Positions 1-5,139 of a stretch of DNA of 5,139 nt are shown piece after piece. Both the position numbers and the translations under genes were made by a program. The DNA is from Faecalibacterium prausnitzii. Lineage in GTDB: Bacteria > Bacillota > Clostridia > Oscillospirales > Ruminococcaceae. A model generated the notes under the pieces. It ran no database searches, was not told where the DNA came from, and worked only from the letters and a program-made list of their open reading frames with translations. Within the stretch, counting starts at the first letter, position 1. Each line of letters starts with the position of its first letter. Where the stretch lies: contig DCCL01000090.1 in assembly GCA_002313795.1 (NCBI GenBank), positions 1 to 5,139 of the forward strand, given 5' to 3'.

Positions 1-2811
1 TCCGGCGGCCAGATGCAGCGCGTAGCCATCGCCCGTGCTCTGGTGAACAACCCCGATATCCTTCTGGCCGACGAGCCCACCGGTGCACTGGACAGCGAGA
101 CCAGTATCCAAGTCATGGAGCTGCTGAAAGAGGTGGCAAAAGACCGGTTGGTGGTCATGGTCACCCACAACCCGGAACTGGCCGAGCAGTATGCCAACCG
201 CATCGTCCGGCTGCGGGACGGCGTCATCATCTCCGACAGCCGCCCCTTCCAGCCTGACGATACCAAGCTGGCCCCGCCTGTTTATAAAAATATGGGCCGC
301 TCTTCCATGTCGCTGTTCACTGCGCTGGCTCTGAGCTTCAATAATCTGCGGACGAAAAAGGCCCGCACCCTGCTCACCGCCTTTGCCGGGAGCATCGGCA
401 TCATCGGCATTGCCCTCATCATCTCCCTGTCCACCGGCGTCAACGCCTACATCGCAGACATGGAGCGCTCCACCCTCAGCGAATACCCCTTGCAGATATT
501 GAGCAGCGGCGTGGACATCACCAGCTTCCTCTCCTCCGGCGAGACGGGAGGCGGCACTACCGCCACCGGCCTGCCCACCGATGCGGATGGCAAAAAAGAC
601 ACTTCCGGCGGCACCGAGGGGATGGTCTCGGTGCGTCAGCTCATCACCAAGATGGTGTCCGGCCTGACCTCCAACGACCTGACCAGCCTGAAGAAATACC
701 TCGAGAGCGACGAATCCACCATTGCGGATGACGCCACCTCCATCGAGTATTCCTACAACGTCCAGCCCCAGATCTACCGGCAGGACACCGACGGCAGTGT
801 GCATCAGGTGAACCCGGACTCCACCCTTGCCATGTTCGGTCTGGGCGGGTCGGCCAGTTCTACTTCTGTCACCAGCAGTCTGATGAACAGCATGACCAAC
901 ACCAGCGTGTTCTATCAGCTGCCCTCCAACAGCGACCTTTATAAGTCCCAGTATGAGGTCAAGGCAGGCCGCTGGCCCGAAAAGCCCACGGAATGCGTCA
1001 TCGTGCTGAGCAAATACGGCACCGTGACCGACTATGCGCTCTATGCCATGGGCCTGCGGGATTCGGCTGAGCTGGACAAGATGATCCAGCAGTTTGCGCA
1101 GAACCAGAGCGTGGATGTTCCCAGCGACTTCCGCACCTACAGCTACGATGAGCTCATGGGACTGAAGTTCAAGCTGGTGAACAGCGCAGATACCTATGTC
1201 TATGATGAGACCTACGGCATCTGGAAGAGCAAGGCTGACGACAAGGAATATATGCAGCAGCTGGTGGAAAACGGTGAGGACATCACCATCGTGGGCATCG
1301 TGCAGCCCGATTACACCGCCTCTGCTTCCATGCTCACCTCCGGCATCGCCTACCCCGCCTCCCTGACCGAGAAGGTCATGAAAGAGGCTGCCAACAGCGA
1401 CATCGTGAAGCAGCAGATGGCTGACCCTTCCACCAACGTGCTGACCGGCGAGAGCTTTGGCAAAGCCGAAAGCATCCGCAACTTCGACCTTGCCAGCCTG
1501 TTCTCCATCGACACCAACGAGCTCAAGGACGCCTTCCAGTTCGATACCAATGCACTGGATTTCGACCTGAACAGCGCCTTTGACCTGAGCAGCGGCAGCT
1601 TCGACCTGAGCAGTTATCTGGACTTCTCTGACTTTTCTCTCGACATCGACCAGCTGCCCGACATCGACCTCAGCGAGGCTTTCGCCCAGCTCGACCTGTC
1701 CGTTTCTCCTGAGGCGCTGCAGAAGCTGGTGCAGGATGTTTTCAAAGGATACAAAAAGTATATCATCGGCAACGGCATCCTGAATTTCAAGAAGTGGAGC
1801 TTCTCTGCCTACCTGAAATCCGAGATGTTCCAGCAGATCTTAAGCGACTCCATGAAAGACCTGGTAGACCCGGACAAGCTGCAGGGACAGCTGACAGACG
1901 CCCTGCAGACCACCATCGGCACCGTGATGGACACGTATTCCGACCAGATCACGGCGGTGCTGGAAGAGCAGCTGGATGCTGCCATCCAGAAGGGCATCGT
2001 CAAATTCCAGGATCAGATACAGGATCAGCTCAAGACCGCCATTCAGCAGAATATCGGCAAGCTGAGCAGTCAGATGGAAAGTGCCATCAAGATCGACTCC
2101 TCGGTGTTCAAGGATGCCGTTCATCTGAATATGACCACCTCGGAGCTCACAGAGCTGCTCCGCTCCACCATGAGTTCCTCTTCTGCCACCTATGAGGGCA
2201 ACATGACCTCCTTCGGCTACGCCGACCCGGCCTCCCCCAGCCAGATCAAAATTTATCCGAAGGACTTTGCCAGCAAGGCGACCATCCTCGAAAAGCTGGA
2301 CGCTTACAACGCTGGCATGACAGCACAGGGTGCAGACGACAAAGTGGTACAGTACACCGACCTTGTGGGCACTCTGATGACCAGTGTGACCGAGATTGTG
2401 AACATGATCAGCAGCATGATGGTGGCTTTCGTCTCCATCTCGCTGGCCGTTTCTTCCATCATGATCGGCGTCATCACCTATATCAGCGTGCTGGAGCGCC
2501 GGAAAGAGATCGGCATCCTCCGCGCCATCGGTGCCTCCAAGCGGAACATCTCCGAGGTGTTCAATGCAGAGACCTTCATCATCGGCCTCTGCTCCGGTGT
2601 GATGGGCATCGTGCTCAGTGAGATTTTGCTCATCCCCGGCAATATGCTCATCCAGAAGATCTCGGGTGCTTCCACCCTTGTGGCTTCCCTGCCCATCGAT
2701 GCGGCGCTTTTCCTTGTGGCGCTTGCCACCCTGCTGACCATTCTGGCCGGCATCATCCCCGCCCGGGGTGCCGCCAAGTGCAACCCGGTCAAGGCTCTCC
2801 GCGCAGAATAA
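1..2811 (+). CDS. Fused ABC transporter ATPase-permease, MacB/FtsX type (5' partial)
   Basis: The reading frame is open from base 1, so the gene starts upstream; the Met at base 13 lies inside the ATPase signature (SGGQ-MQR) and is not the start. Numbering from that Met, the ATPase part shows Walker B ILLADE with catalytic Glu21, the D-loop GALD (24-27) and switch His52. About 140 residues with Walker A are missing. TM1 is near 119-141; TM2 to TM4 are near 795-824, 853-878 and 894-917. The loop [19 protein letters not shown] after TM2 and the end [17 protein letters not shown] are hallmarks of the FtsX/MacB permease family. Between TM1 and TM2 lie about 645 outer residues, much larger than the usual MacB periplasmic core of roughly 200-250. 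Family members act mechanically on lipoproteins, peptides, antibiotics or cell-wall enzymes; the substrate here cannot be told. ATPase and one permease half are fused, so it presumably works as a homodimer. A terminator follows directly. Confidence 0.93.
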   Translation, partial: SGGQMQRVAIARALVNNPDILLADEPTGALDSETSIQVMELLKEVAKDRLVVMVTHNPELAEQYANRIVRLRDGVIISDSRPFQPDDTKLAPPVYKNMGRSSMSLFTALALSFNNLRTKKARTLLTAFAGSIGIIGIALIISLSTGVNAYIADMERSTLSEYPLQILSSGVDITSFLSSGETGGGTTATGLPTDADGKKDTSGGTEGMVSVRQLITKMVSGLTSNDLTSLKKYLESDESTIADDATSIEYSYNVQPQIYRQDTDGSVHQVNPDSTLAMFGLGGSASSTSVTSSLMNSMTNTSVFYQLPSNSDLYKSQYEVKAGRWPEKPTECVIVLSKYGTVTDYALYAMGLRDSAELDKMIQQFAQNQSVDVPSDFRTYSYDELMGLKFKLVNSADTYVYDETYGIWKSKADDKEYMQQLVENGEDITIVGIVQPDYTASASMLTSGIAYPASLTEKVMKEAANSDIVKQQMADPSTNVLTGESFGKAESIRNFDLASLFSIDTNELKDAFQFDTNALDFDLNSAFDLSSGSFDLSSYLDFSDFSLDIDQLPDIDLSEAFAQLDLSVSPEALQKLVQDVFKGYKKYIIGNGILNFKKWSFSAYLKSEMFQQILSDSMKDLVDPDKLQGQLTDALQTTIGTVMDTYSDQITAVLEEQLDAAIQKGIVKFQDQIQDQLKTAIQQNIGKLSSQMESAIKIDSSVFKDAVHLNMTTSELTELLRSTMSSSSATYEGNMTSFGYADPASPSQIKIYPKDFASKATILEKLDAYNAGMTAQGADDKVVQYTDLVGTLMTSVTEIVNMISSMMVAFVSISLAVSSIMIGVITYISVLERRKEIGILRAIGASKRNISEVFNAETFIIGLCSGVMGIVLSEILLIPGNMLIQKISGASTLVASLPIDAALFLVALATLLTILAGIIPARGAAKCNPVKALRAE
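1483..1701 (+). repeat. Asp-rich FDLSS-type repeat tract within the ABC outer domain
   Basis: Residues 491-563 of the ABC protein (numbered from the Met at base 13) are built from short units of the form [F/I/L]-D-[L/F/I/T]-[S/N]. The clearest DNA copies are three 15-base units: TTCGACCTGAACAGC at 1561-1575, TTTGACCTGAGCAGC at 1579-1593 and TTCGACCTGAGCAGT at 1600-1614. They start 18 and 21 bases apart and differ at only one or two bases. Weaker copies flank them (FDLAS at 1483, FDTNA at 1540, and DFSDF, DIDQL, DIDLS after 1620). The alternating hydrophobic/Asp pattern and lack of Cys suggest a repetitive extended or beta-type fold, possibly a cation-binding spacer. That fold is an inference. 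Confidence 0.75.
1879..2055 (+). repeat. Three amphipathic helical repeats in the ABC outer domain
   Basis: Residues 623-681 contain three copies of the pattern [L/I]-[Q/E]-x-Q-L-x-x-A-[L/I]-Q-x-x-[14 protein letters not shown] (623-635), [13 protein letters not shown] (650-662) and [13 protein letters not shown] (669-681). Starts are 27 and 19 residues apart. The hydrophobic positions fall with heptad-like spacing, there is no Pro within the stretch, and Gln is abundant, so long helices or a coiled coil are likely. The copies are similar in protein but not in DNA, so they are old. A stalk or bundle standing above the membrane is an inference from the pattern. Confidence 0.6.
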
Positions 2812-2824
2812 AATTCGTTTGTTT

Positions 2825-2869
2825 TCCCGGTATCCTTCCCGCTCCGGCGGCAGGGATGCCGGGATTTTT
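2825..2869 (+). terminator. Strong intrinsic terminator after the ABC gene
   Basis: The arms 2825-2842 and 2847-2864 form an 18-position stem with 15 Watson-Crick pairs, two G-U pairs and one C-C mismatch, closed by the tetraloop TCCG (2843-2846). Five T follow at once (2865-2869). The stem starts 14 bases after the stop codon. Both wobble pairs (U2831-G2858 and U2836-G2853) are stable only in the + strand RNA, which agrees with termination of the ABC transcript. It separates the ABC gene from the downstream regulator. Confidence 0.9.
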
Positions 2870-2896
2870 CATATGCCCGCCCTTCTGCTGCTTCTT

Positions 2897-2928
2897 TTCC
2901 CGGAGCGAGATACCTTATTCTCCGGGAA
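2897..2928. repeat. Perfect 9-base inverted repeat downstream of the terminator
   Basis: TTCCCGGAG at 2897-2905 is perfectly complementary to CTCCGGGAA at 2920-2928, with a 14-base loop. A T-run (2937-2941) lies eight bases beyond the stem, too far for a standard terminator. It could be a back-up terminator, an RNA-stabilising hairpin or a protein site. No role can be read directly from the sequence. Confidence 0.45.
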
Positions 2929-3007
2929 TTTCAGTATTTTTCCTTGTATCCTATTTTCATGGGAATACGTCCTACTGTGGCAAAAATTACAAAGCGGTAC
3001 GGTCGTG

Positions 3008-3021
3008 CCGGAACGTTTTGA
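3008..3021. promoter_or_regulatory. Possible distal LacI-type operator (AACGTT core)
   Basis: The hexamer AACGTT (3012-3017) sits inside CGGAACGTTTTG, a partial dyad around a central CG step as is typical of LacI-family operators. The same core occurs at 3187-3192 next to the regulator promoter, 175 bases away. A six-base palindrome alone is weak evidence, so this is a candidate only. Confidence 0.2.
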
Positions 3022-3024
3022 CTT

Positions 3025-3045
3025 ATTTCCGGTAATTTCCGGAAA
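3025..3045. repeat. Direct repeat ATTTCCGG, 10-base period, with a palindrome
   Basis: ATTTCCGG occurs at 3025-3032 and again at 3035-3042, exactly ten bases apart, which is about one helical turn. The second copy is part of the perfect palindrome TTTCCGGAAA (3036-3045). Related GTTCCGG/CCGGAAC sequences lie at 3122-3128 and 3008-3014. Phased copies suggest a protein binding site, but no known regulator motif is recognised. Confidence 0.35.
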
Positions 3046-3064
3046 ATCCCGAGTTTTTGATTCG

Positions 3065-3104
3065 ATGGCAAATCAACCTGCACAAAGGCGGGCTGATTTG
3101 TTAT
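3065..3104 (+). other. Long imperfect hairpin in the intergenic region
   Basis: Bases 3065-3081 pair with 3088-3104 over 17 positions: 13 Watson-Crick pairs, three G-U pairs, one A-C mismatch and a 6-base loop (ACAAAG). The core arms are CAAATCA (3069-3075) and TGATTTG (3094-3100). All three wobble pairs are G-U in + strand RNA and would become C-A mismatches in the opposite RNA, so if transcribed it is structured on the + strand. No T-run follows directly. A competing pairing exists between TGGCAAA (3066-3072) and TTTGCCA (3110-3116). It could belong to a leader RNA or small RNA; neither is proven. Confidence 0.5.
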
Positions 3105-3140
3105 GCAGTTTTGCCAAAAGTGTTCCGGAGTGATTGATTT

Positions 3141-3167
3141 TTTACACAAAATATGCCATACTATAGT
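3141..3167 (+). promoter_or_regulatory. Probable promoter of the LacI-family gene
   Basis: TTTACA (3141-3146) matches five of six bases of a -35 box and TATAGT (3162-3167) five of six of a -10 box, but the spacer is only 15 bases. An alternative is TTGATT (3134-3139) with CATACT (3156-3161), spacer 16, with weaker boxes. The stretch is AT-rich in a GC-rich neighbourhood. A start near 3173 would fall inside the operator-like sequence, as expected for an autoregulated repressor gene. Confidence 0.45.
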
Positions 3168-3169
3168 CA

Positions 3170-3207
3170 CTGAAACCGTTCCCGACAACGTTCCCGCATA
3201 GTTTCAG
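3170..3207. promoter_or_regulatory. Operator-like cluster upstream of the LacI-family gene
   Basis: TGAAACCGTTCCCG (3171-3184) matches 12 of 14 positions of the cre consensus used by the LacI-family protein CcpA (TGWAANCGNTNWCA). The octamer CGTTCCCG repeats at 3177-3184 and 3189-3196, twelve bases apart. The second copy overlaps the dyad CGACAACGTTCCCG (3183-3196), centred on CG. The whole cluster is bracketed by the inverted pair CTGAAAC (3170-3176) and GTTTCAG (3201-3207). It sits just downstream of the probable -10 box, so bound repressor would block transcription. Either self-regulation by the adjacent gene product or CcpA control would fit; the sequence does not decide. Confidence 0.45.
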
Positions 3208-3233
3208 GAAAATGATAAGATCCGACCGAAAGT

Positions 3234-3239
3234 GAGGTG
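3234..3239 (+). promoter_or_regulatory. Ribosome binding site deciding the LacI-family start
   Basis: GAGGTG lies 8 bases before the ATG at 3248. The in-frame ATG at 3257 would be 17 bases away, so the first ATG is preferred. Confidence 0.7.
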
Positions 3240-3247
3240 CTTCCAGA

Positions 3248-4255
3248 ATGCCGAACATGACCATCAAAGACATTGCACGTCTGAGCGGCTGCTCGGTGAG
3301 CACCATCTCCCGCGTCATCAACGACAGGCCCGATGTAAGGCCGGAGACCAAGGAGCGTGTGCTTCAGGTCATGCGGGAGTCGGGTTTCGTGCCCAACACC
3401 AACGCCCGGCAGCTGAAGATCCAGCAGTCCCGCAGTCTGGTGTTCATCGTCAAAGGTACACGGAACCTTTTCTTCTCCGATTTTCTCGTTCAGCTGCAGC
3501 GGGCCGCTACCCTTTATGGGTACAACGGCATCGTCTCCTATCTGGATGAGAACGCCAACGAGATCGACGCCGCTGCCAAGATCCTGCGTGAGATCAAACC
3601 CAAAGGCATCATCTTTCTGGGCGGCAGCGTCGCGAACTTCCAGCGGGGATTCGCCAACATCAATGTGCCTTCGGTGCTGACTACGCTGGTCTCCGATGAA
3701 CTGGACTTCCCCAACCTGTCCATGGTCGGCGTGGATGACCGGGCCGCAGCTCATACCGCTGTCGCCCACCTCATTGCACAGGGCCACCGGAAGATCGCAG
3801 TGCTGGGCGGCCCGGCCACCAGCTACCCCAGCCGGATGCGCCGTCTGGGTGCGCAGGAAGCCATGGAGGCCGCAGGGCTCACTTTTGATGACCGGCTGTA
3901 TGGCCTGTCCAACTATGACTTCGAGTCCGCTTACCATGCCATGAACAGTCTGCTGGCCCGCCGGGCCGAGTTCACCGGGCTTTTCGCCATGAGCGATGTC
4001 ATTGCATTCGGTGCCATCCGGGCGCTGGTGAGTGCCGGTTTCCGGGTGCCGGAGGATGTCTCCGTCATCGGCTTTGACGGCATCTCGATGTCCCGTTACT
4101 GCGTGCCGGTGATGACCACCATCGTCCAGCCCAGTGAGCAGATCGCCCTCCAGAGCATTGAGCTGCTGGTGCGGCAGATCGAGCACGGTGCCCCGGCCCA
4201 GAAGATCACGCTGCAGCCTGAACTTCAGCCCGGTGAGAGCGTGCGGGCCATCTGA
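3248..4255 (+). CDS. LacI/GalR-family transcriptional repressor
   Basis: A complete protein of 335 residues, the usual family length. The N-terminal helix-turn-helix spans about residues 5-26 (TIKDIARLSGC then SVSTISRVIND); positions 17, 18 and 22, which read the operator, are Val, Ser and Arg. The hinge follows at about 50-58 with Leu56, the residue that wedges into the central CG step in LacI and PurR; the usual Ala after it is Lys57 here. The C-terminal part (about 62-335) is a periplasmic-binding-protein-like sensor domain, with typical stretches GHRKIAVLGGP (179-189), FAMSDVIAFGAIRAL (246-260) and VPEDVSVIGFDG (267-278). There is no tetramerisation tail, so a dimer is expected. It acts in the cytoplasm and most likely represses the adjacent sugar uptake genes, and perhaps itself through the operator-like cluster upstream, until a sugar or sugar derivative binds. 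The effector cannot be read from the sequence. Confidence 0.95.
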   Translation: MPNMTIKDIARLSGCSVSTISRVINDRPDVRPETKERVLQVMRESGFVPNTNARQLKIQQSRSLVFIVKGTRNLFFSDFLVQLQRAATLYGYNGIVSYLDENANEIDAAAKILREIKPKGIIFLGGSVANFQRGFANINVPSVLTTLVSDELDFPNLSMVGVDDRAAAHTAVAHLIAQGHRKIAVLGGPATSYPSRMRRLGAQEAMEAAGLTFDDRLYGLSNYDFESAYHAMNSLLARRAEFTGLFAMSDVIAFGAIRALVSAGFRVPEDVSVIGFDGISMSRYCVPVMTTIVQPSEQIALQSIELLVRQIEHGAPAQKITLQPELQPGESVRAI

Positions 4256-4272
4256 ACCTTATTTGTATCACT

Positions 4273-4289
4273 TCCGCTTGTCCGGCGGA
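4273..4289 (+). other. Small hairpin between regulator and binding-protein genes
   Basis: TCCGC (4273-4277) and GCGGA (4285-4289) form a 5-base stem with a 7-base loop. There is no T-run, so it is not a terminator. In the 68-base gap it could act as an RNA processing or stability element that lets the binding-protein mRNA accumulate above the regulator mRNA. The stem is short and may be chance. I see no convincing separate promoter in this gap. Confidence 0.25.
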
Positions 4290-4310
4290 TGCGTATATCA
4301 CATGATGAAG

Positions 4311-4316
4311 AAGGAG
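4311..4316 (+). promoter_or_regulatory. Ribosome binding site of the solute-binding protein
   Basis: AAGGAG lies 7 bases before the ATG at 4324, a near-perfect site. It rules out the upstream ATG at 4302, which is out of frame and lacks such a site. Confidence 0.85.
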
Positions 4317-4323
4317 AACAATT

Positions 4324-5139
4324 ATGAAAAAGATGATCTCTCGTCGTAATTTCCTGAAGGTCGCCGGCGCTTCCGCCGCTGCCCTGGGTCTGGCTGCCTG
4401 CGGCGGCTCCTCCAGCAGCACTGCTGCTTCCACCGCCGGTTCTACTGCTGCTTCTGCTGCTCCCACCGCAGCCGGCAAGGTCTACTACCTGAACTTCAAG
4501 CCCGAGCAGGATCAGGCTTGGCAGGATCTGGCTGCTGAGTACACCAAGGAGACCGGCGTGCCTGTCACCGTCGTGACCGCTGCTTCCGGTCAGTACGAGA
4601 CCACCCTGATGAGCGAGATGGAGAAGAGCGAAGCTCCCACCCTGTTCCAGGTCAACGGCCCCGTGGGTCTGGCAAACTGGAAGGACTACTGCGTTGACCT
4701 GTCCGGCAGCGATGTGTACGGCCAGCTGACCAGCGACTCCTTCGCTCTGAAGGATGGCGACGCTGTGGACGGCATCGCATACGTCATCGAGACCTACGGC
4801 ATCATCTACAACAAGGAACTGCTGACTGCCGCCGGTTACACTCAGGACGACATCAAGGGCTTTGATGACCTGAAGAAGGTCGCTGACGACATCCAGGCCC
4901 GCAAGGACGAGCTGGGCGTCGAGGGTGCTTTCACCTCCGCCGGCATGGATGGCTCTTCTGACTGGCGTTTCAAGACCCATCTGGCAAACCTGCCCATCTA
5001 CTACGAGTACAAGGCTGACGGCATCAGCTCCACCGATGCCATCAAGGGCACCTATCTGGACAACTACAAGAAGATCTGGGATCTGTACATCACCGACTCC
5101 ACCTGCGACCCCAAGTTGCTGGCTTCCAAGACCGGCAAC
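4324..5139 (+). CDS. ABC sugar-type extracellular solute-binding lipoprotein (3' partial)
   Basis: The frame is open from the ATG at 4324 to the window end (272 residues seen; family members are usually 400-450). The N-terminus is a lipoprotein signal: basic MKKMISRRNFLK, a short hydrophobic Ala-rich core and the lipobox LAAC with Cys26 as lipidation site. It also carries a twin-arginine motif, SRRNFLK (6-12). A Ser/Ala/Thr linker (29-50) leads to the folded domain, beginning KVYYLNFKPEQDQAWQDL. The region AYVIETYGIIYNKELLTAAGY (about 152-172) is typical of family 1 solute-binding proteins (MalE-like), where it belongs to the first lobe. The protein should sit on the outer face of the membrane and deliver a sugar or oligosaccharide to ABC permeases that would be encoded beyond the window. 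It follows the LacI-family gene by 68 bases on the same strand, which supports a regulated uptake operon. Codon choice differs from the regulator: Ala is mostly GCT here. The exact sugar is unknown. Confidence 0.92.
   Translation, partial: MKKMISRRNFLKVAGASAAALGLAACGGSSSSTAASTAGSTAASAAPTAAGKVYYLNFKPEQDQAWQDLAAEYTKETGVPVTVVTAASGQYETTLMSEMEKSEAPTLFQVNGPVGLANWKDYCVDLSGSDVYGQLTSDSFALKDGDAVDGIAYVIETYGIIYNKELLTAAGYTQDDIKGFDDLKKVADDIQARKDELGVEGAFTSAGMDGSSDWRFKTHLANLPIYYEYKADGISSTDAIKGTYLDNYKKIWDLYITDSTCDPKLLASKTGN

Larger units (their letters stand above)
2812..3247. other. Gene-free intergenic region, 436 bases
   Basis: No reading frame here has a believable start, ribosome binding site and protein-like composition. 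The first part holds the terminator of the ABC gene. The middle holds inverted and direct repeats (2897-2928, 3025-3045, 3065-3104). The last 120 bases hold an AT-rich promoter-like stretch, operator-like sequences and the ribosome binding site of the LacI-family gene. The region is clearly more AT-rich than the genes on either side, mainly from 2930 to 3215. Confidence 0.8.

Noticed and set aside
13..15. ATG at base 13 as the start of the ABC gene
   Set aside because: It lies inside the ATPase signature motif (SGGQ-MQR), with the frame open to base 1 and Walker A missing; the real start is upstream of the window.
1794..2195. Open frame of 133 codons inside the ABC gene in another + frame
   Set aside because: The ABC protein is continuous here; the alternative product is Arg/His/Gly-rich and unlike any family.
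2768..3133. Open frame running from the end of the ABC gene across the terminator
   Set aside because: It overlaps the conserved C-terminus of the ABC protein in another frame, crosses the strong terminator and has no ribosome binding site or protein-like pattern.
2812..3247. CRISPR array, tRNA or rRNA in the intergenic region
   Set aside because: There are no regularly spaced repeats of suitable length, no cloverleaf-like arrangement and no conserved rRNA stretches.
3167..4186. Long antisense open frame of 339 codons opposite the LacI-family gene
   Set aside because: The + strand protein is an unmistakable LacI-family member; the antisense product is His/Gly/Asp-rich, has no recognisable domain, and is a typical by-product of GC-rich codon usage.
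4263..4299. Possible separate promoter for the binding protein (TTGTAT and TATATC)
   Set aside because: The spacer is 25 bases and the -35 match only three of six; no workable box pair was found in the gap.
4302..4349. Possible 15-codon leader peptide overlapping the start of the binding protein
   Set aside because: There is no ribosome binding site before its ATG, and it contains the binding protein's own site; no regulatory Cys, Trp or repeated codons suggest attenuation.
4225..4980. Antisense open frame opposite the solute-binding protein gene
   Set aside because: It is a shadow of the well-supported lipoprotein gene and carries low-complexity Gly/Ser sequence antisense to the linker.

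Overview
The window looks like chromosomal DNA from a GC-rich, low-complexity-intergenic Firmicute, most likely a gut Clostridium-class bacterium of the Faecalibacterium/Ruminococcaceae type. This is an inference from GC-rich coding sequence, good AGGAG-type ribosome binding sites, a Gram-positive-style lipoprotein solute-binding protein behind a LacI-family gene, and a fused ABC ATPase-permease with a very large outer domain. No species-specific marker is present.

All three genes read on the + strand. Bases 1-2811 hold the 3' part of a fused ABC transporter gene (ATPase domain plus MacB/FtsX-type permease). The window opens inside the ATPase signature motif, so the Walker A part lies upstream. 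The gene ends in TAA and is followed at once by a strong intrinsic terminator (2825-2869). Its roughly 645-residue extracytoplasmic part contains an Asp-rich FDLSS repeat tract and three copies of an amphipathic helical motif.

Bases 2812-3247 are a 436-base gene-free region. It holds the terminator, a second inverted repeat, two TTTCCGG repeats one helical turn apart, a long imperfect hairpin (3065-3104), and an AT-rich promoter-like stretch followed by a cluster of LacI-type operator-like sequences just before the regulator.

Bases 3248-4255 encode a complete LacI/GalR-family repressor. After 68 bases comes the start of an extracellular sugar-type solute-binding lipoprotein (4324 to the window end, open at the 3' end). 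The regulator and the binding protein probably form the start of a carbohydrate uptake operon whose permease genes would lie beyond the window: the binding protein captures the sugar, and the repressor senses it or a derivative. The upstream ABC gene is separated from them by a terminator and is probably an unrelated unit. I see no clear sign of a wholly new system. The most unusual items are the repeat architecture of the ABC outer domain and the structured intergenic region.
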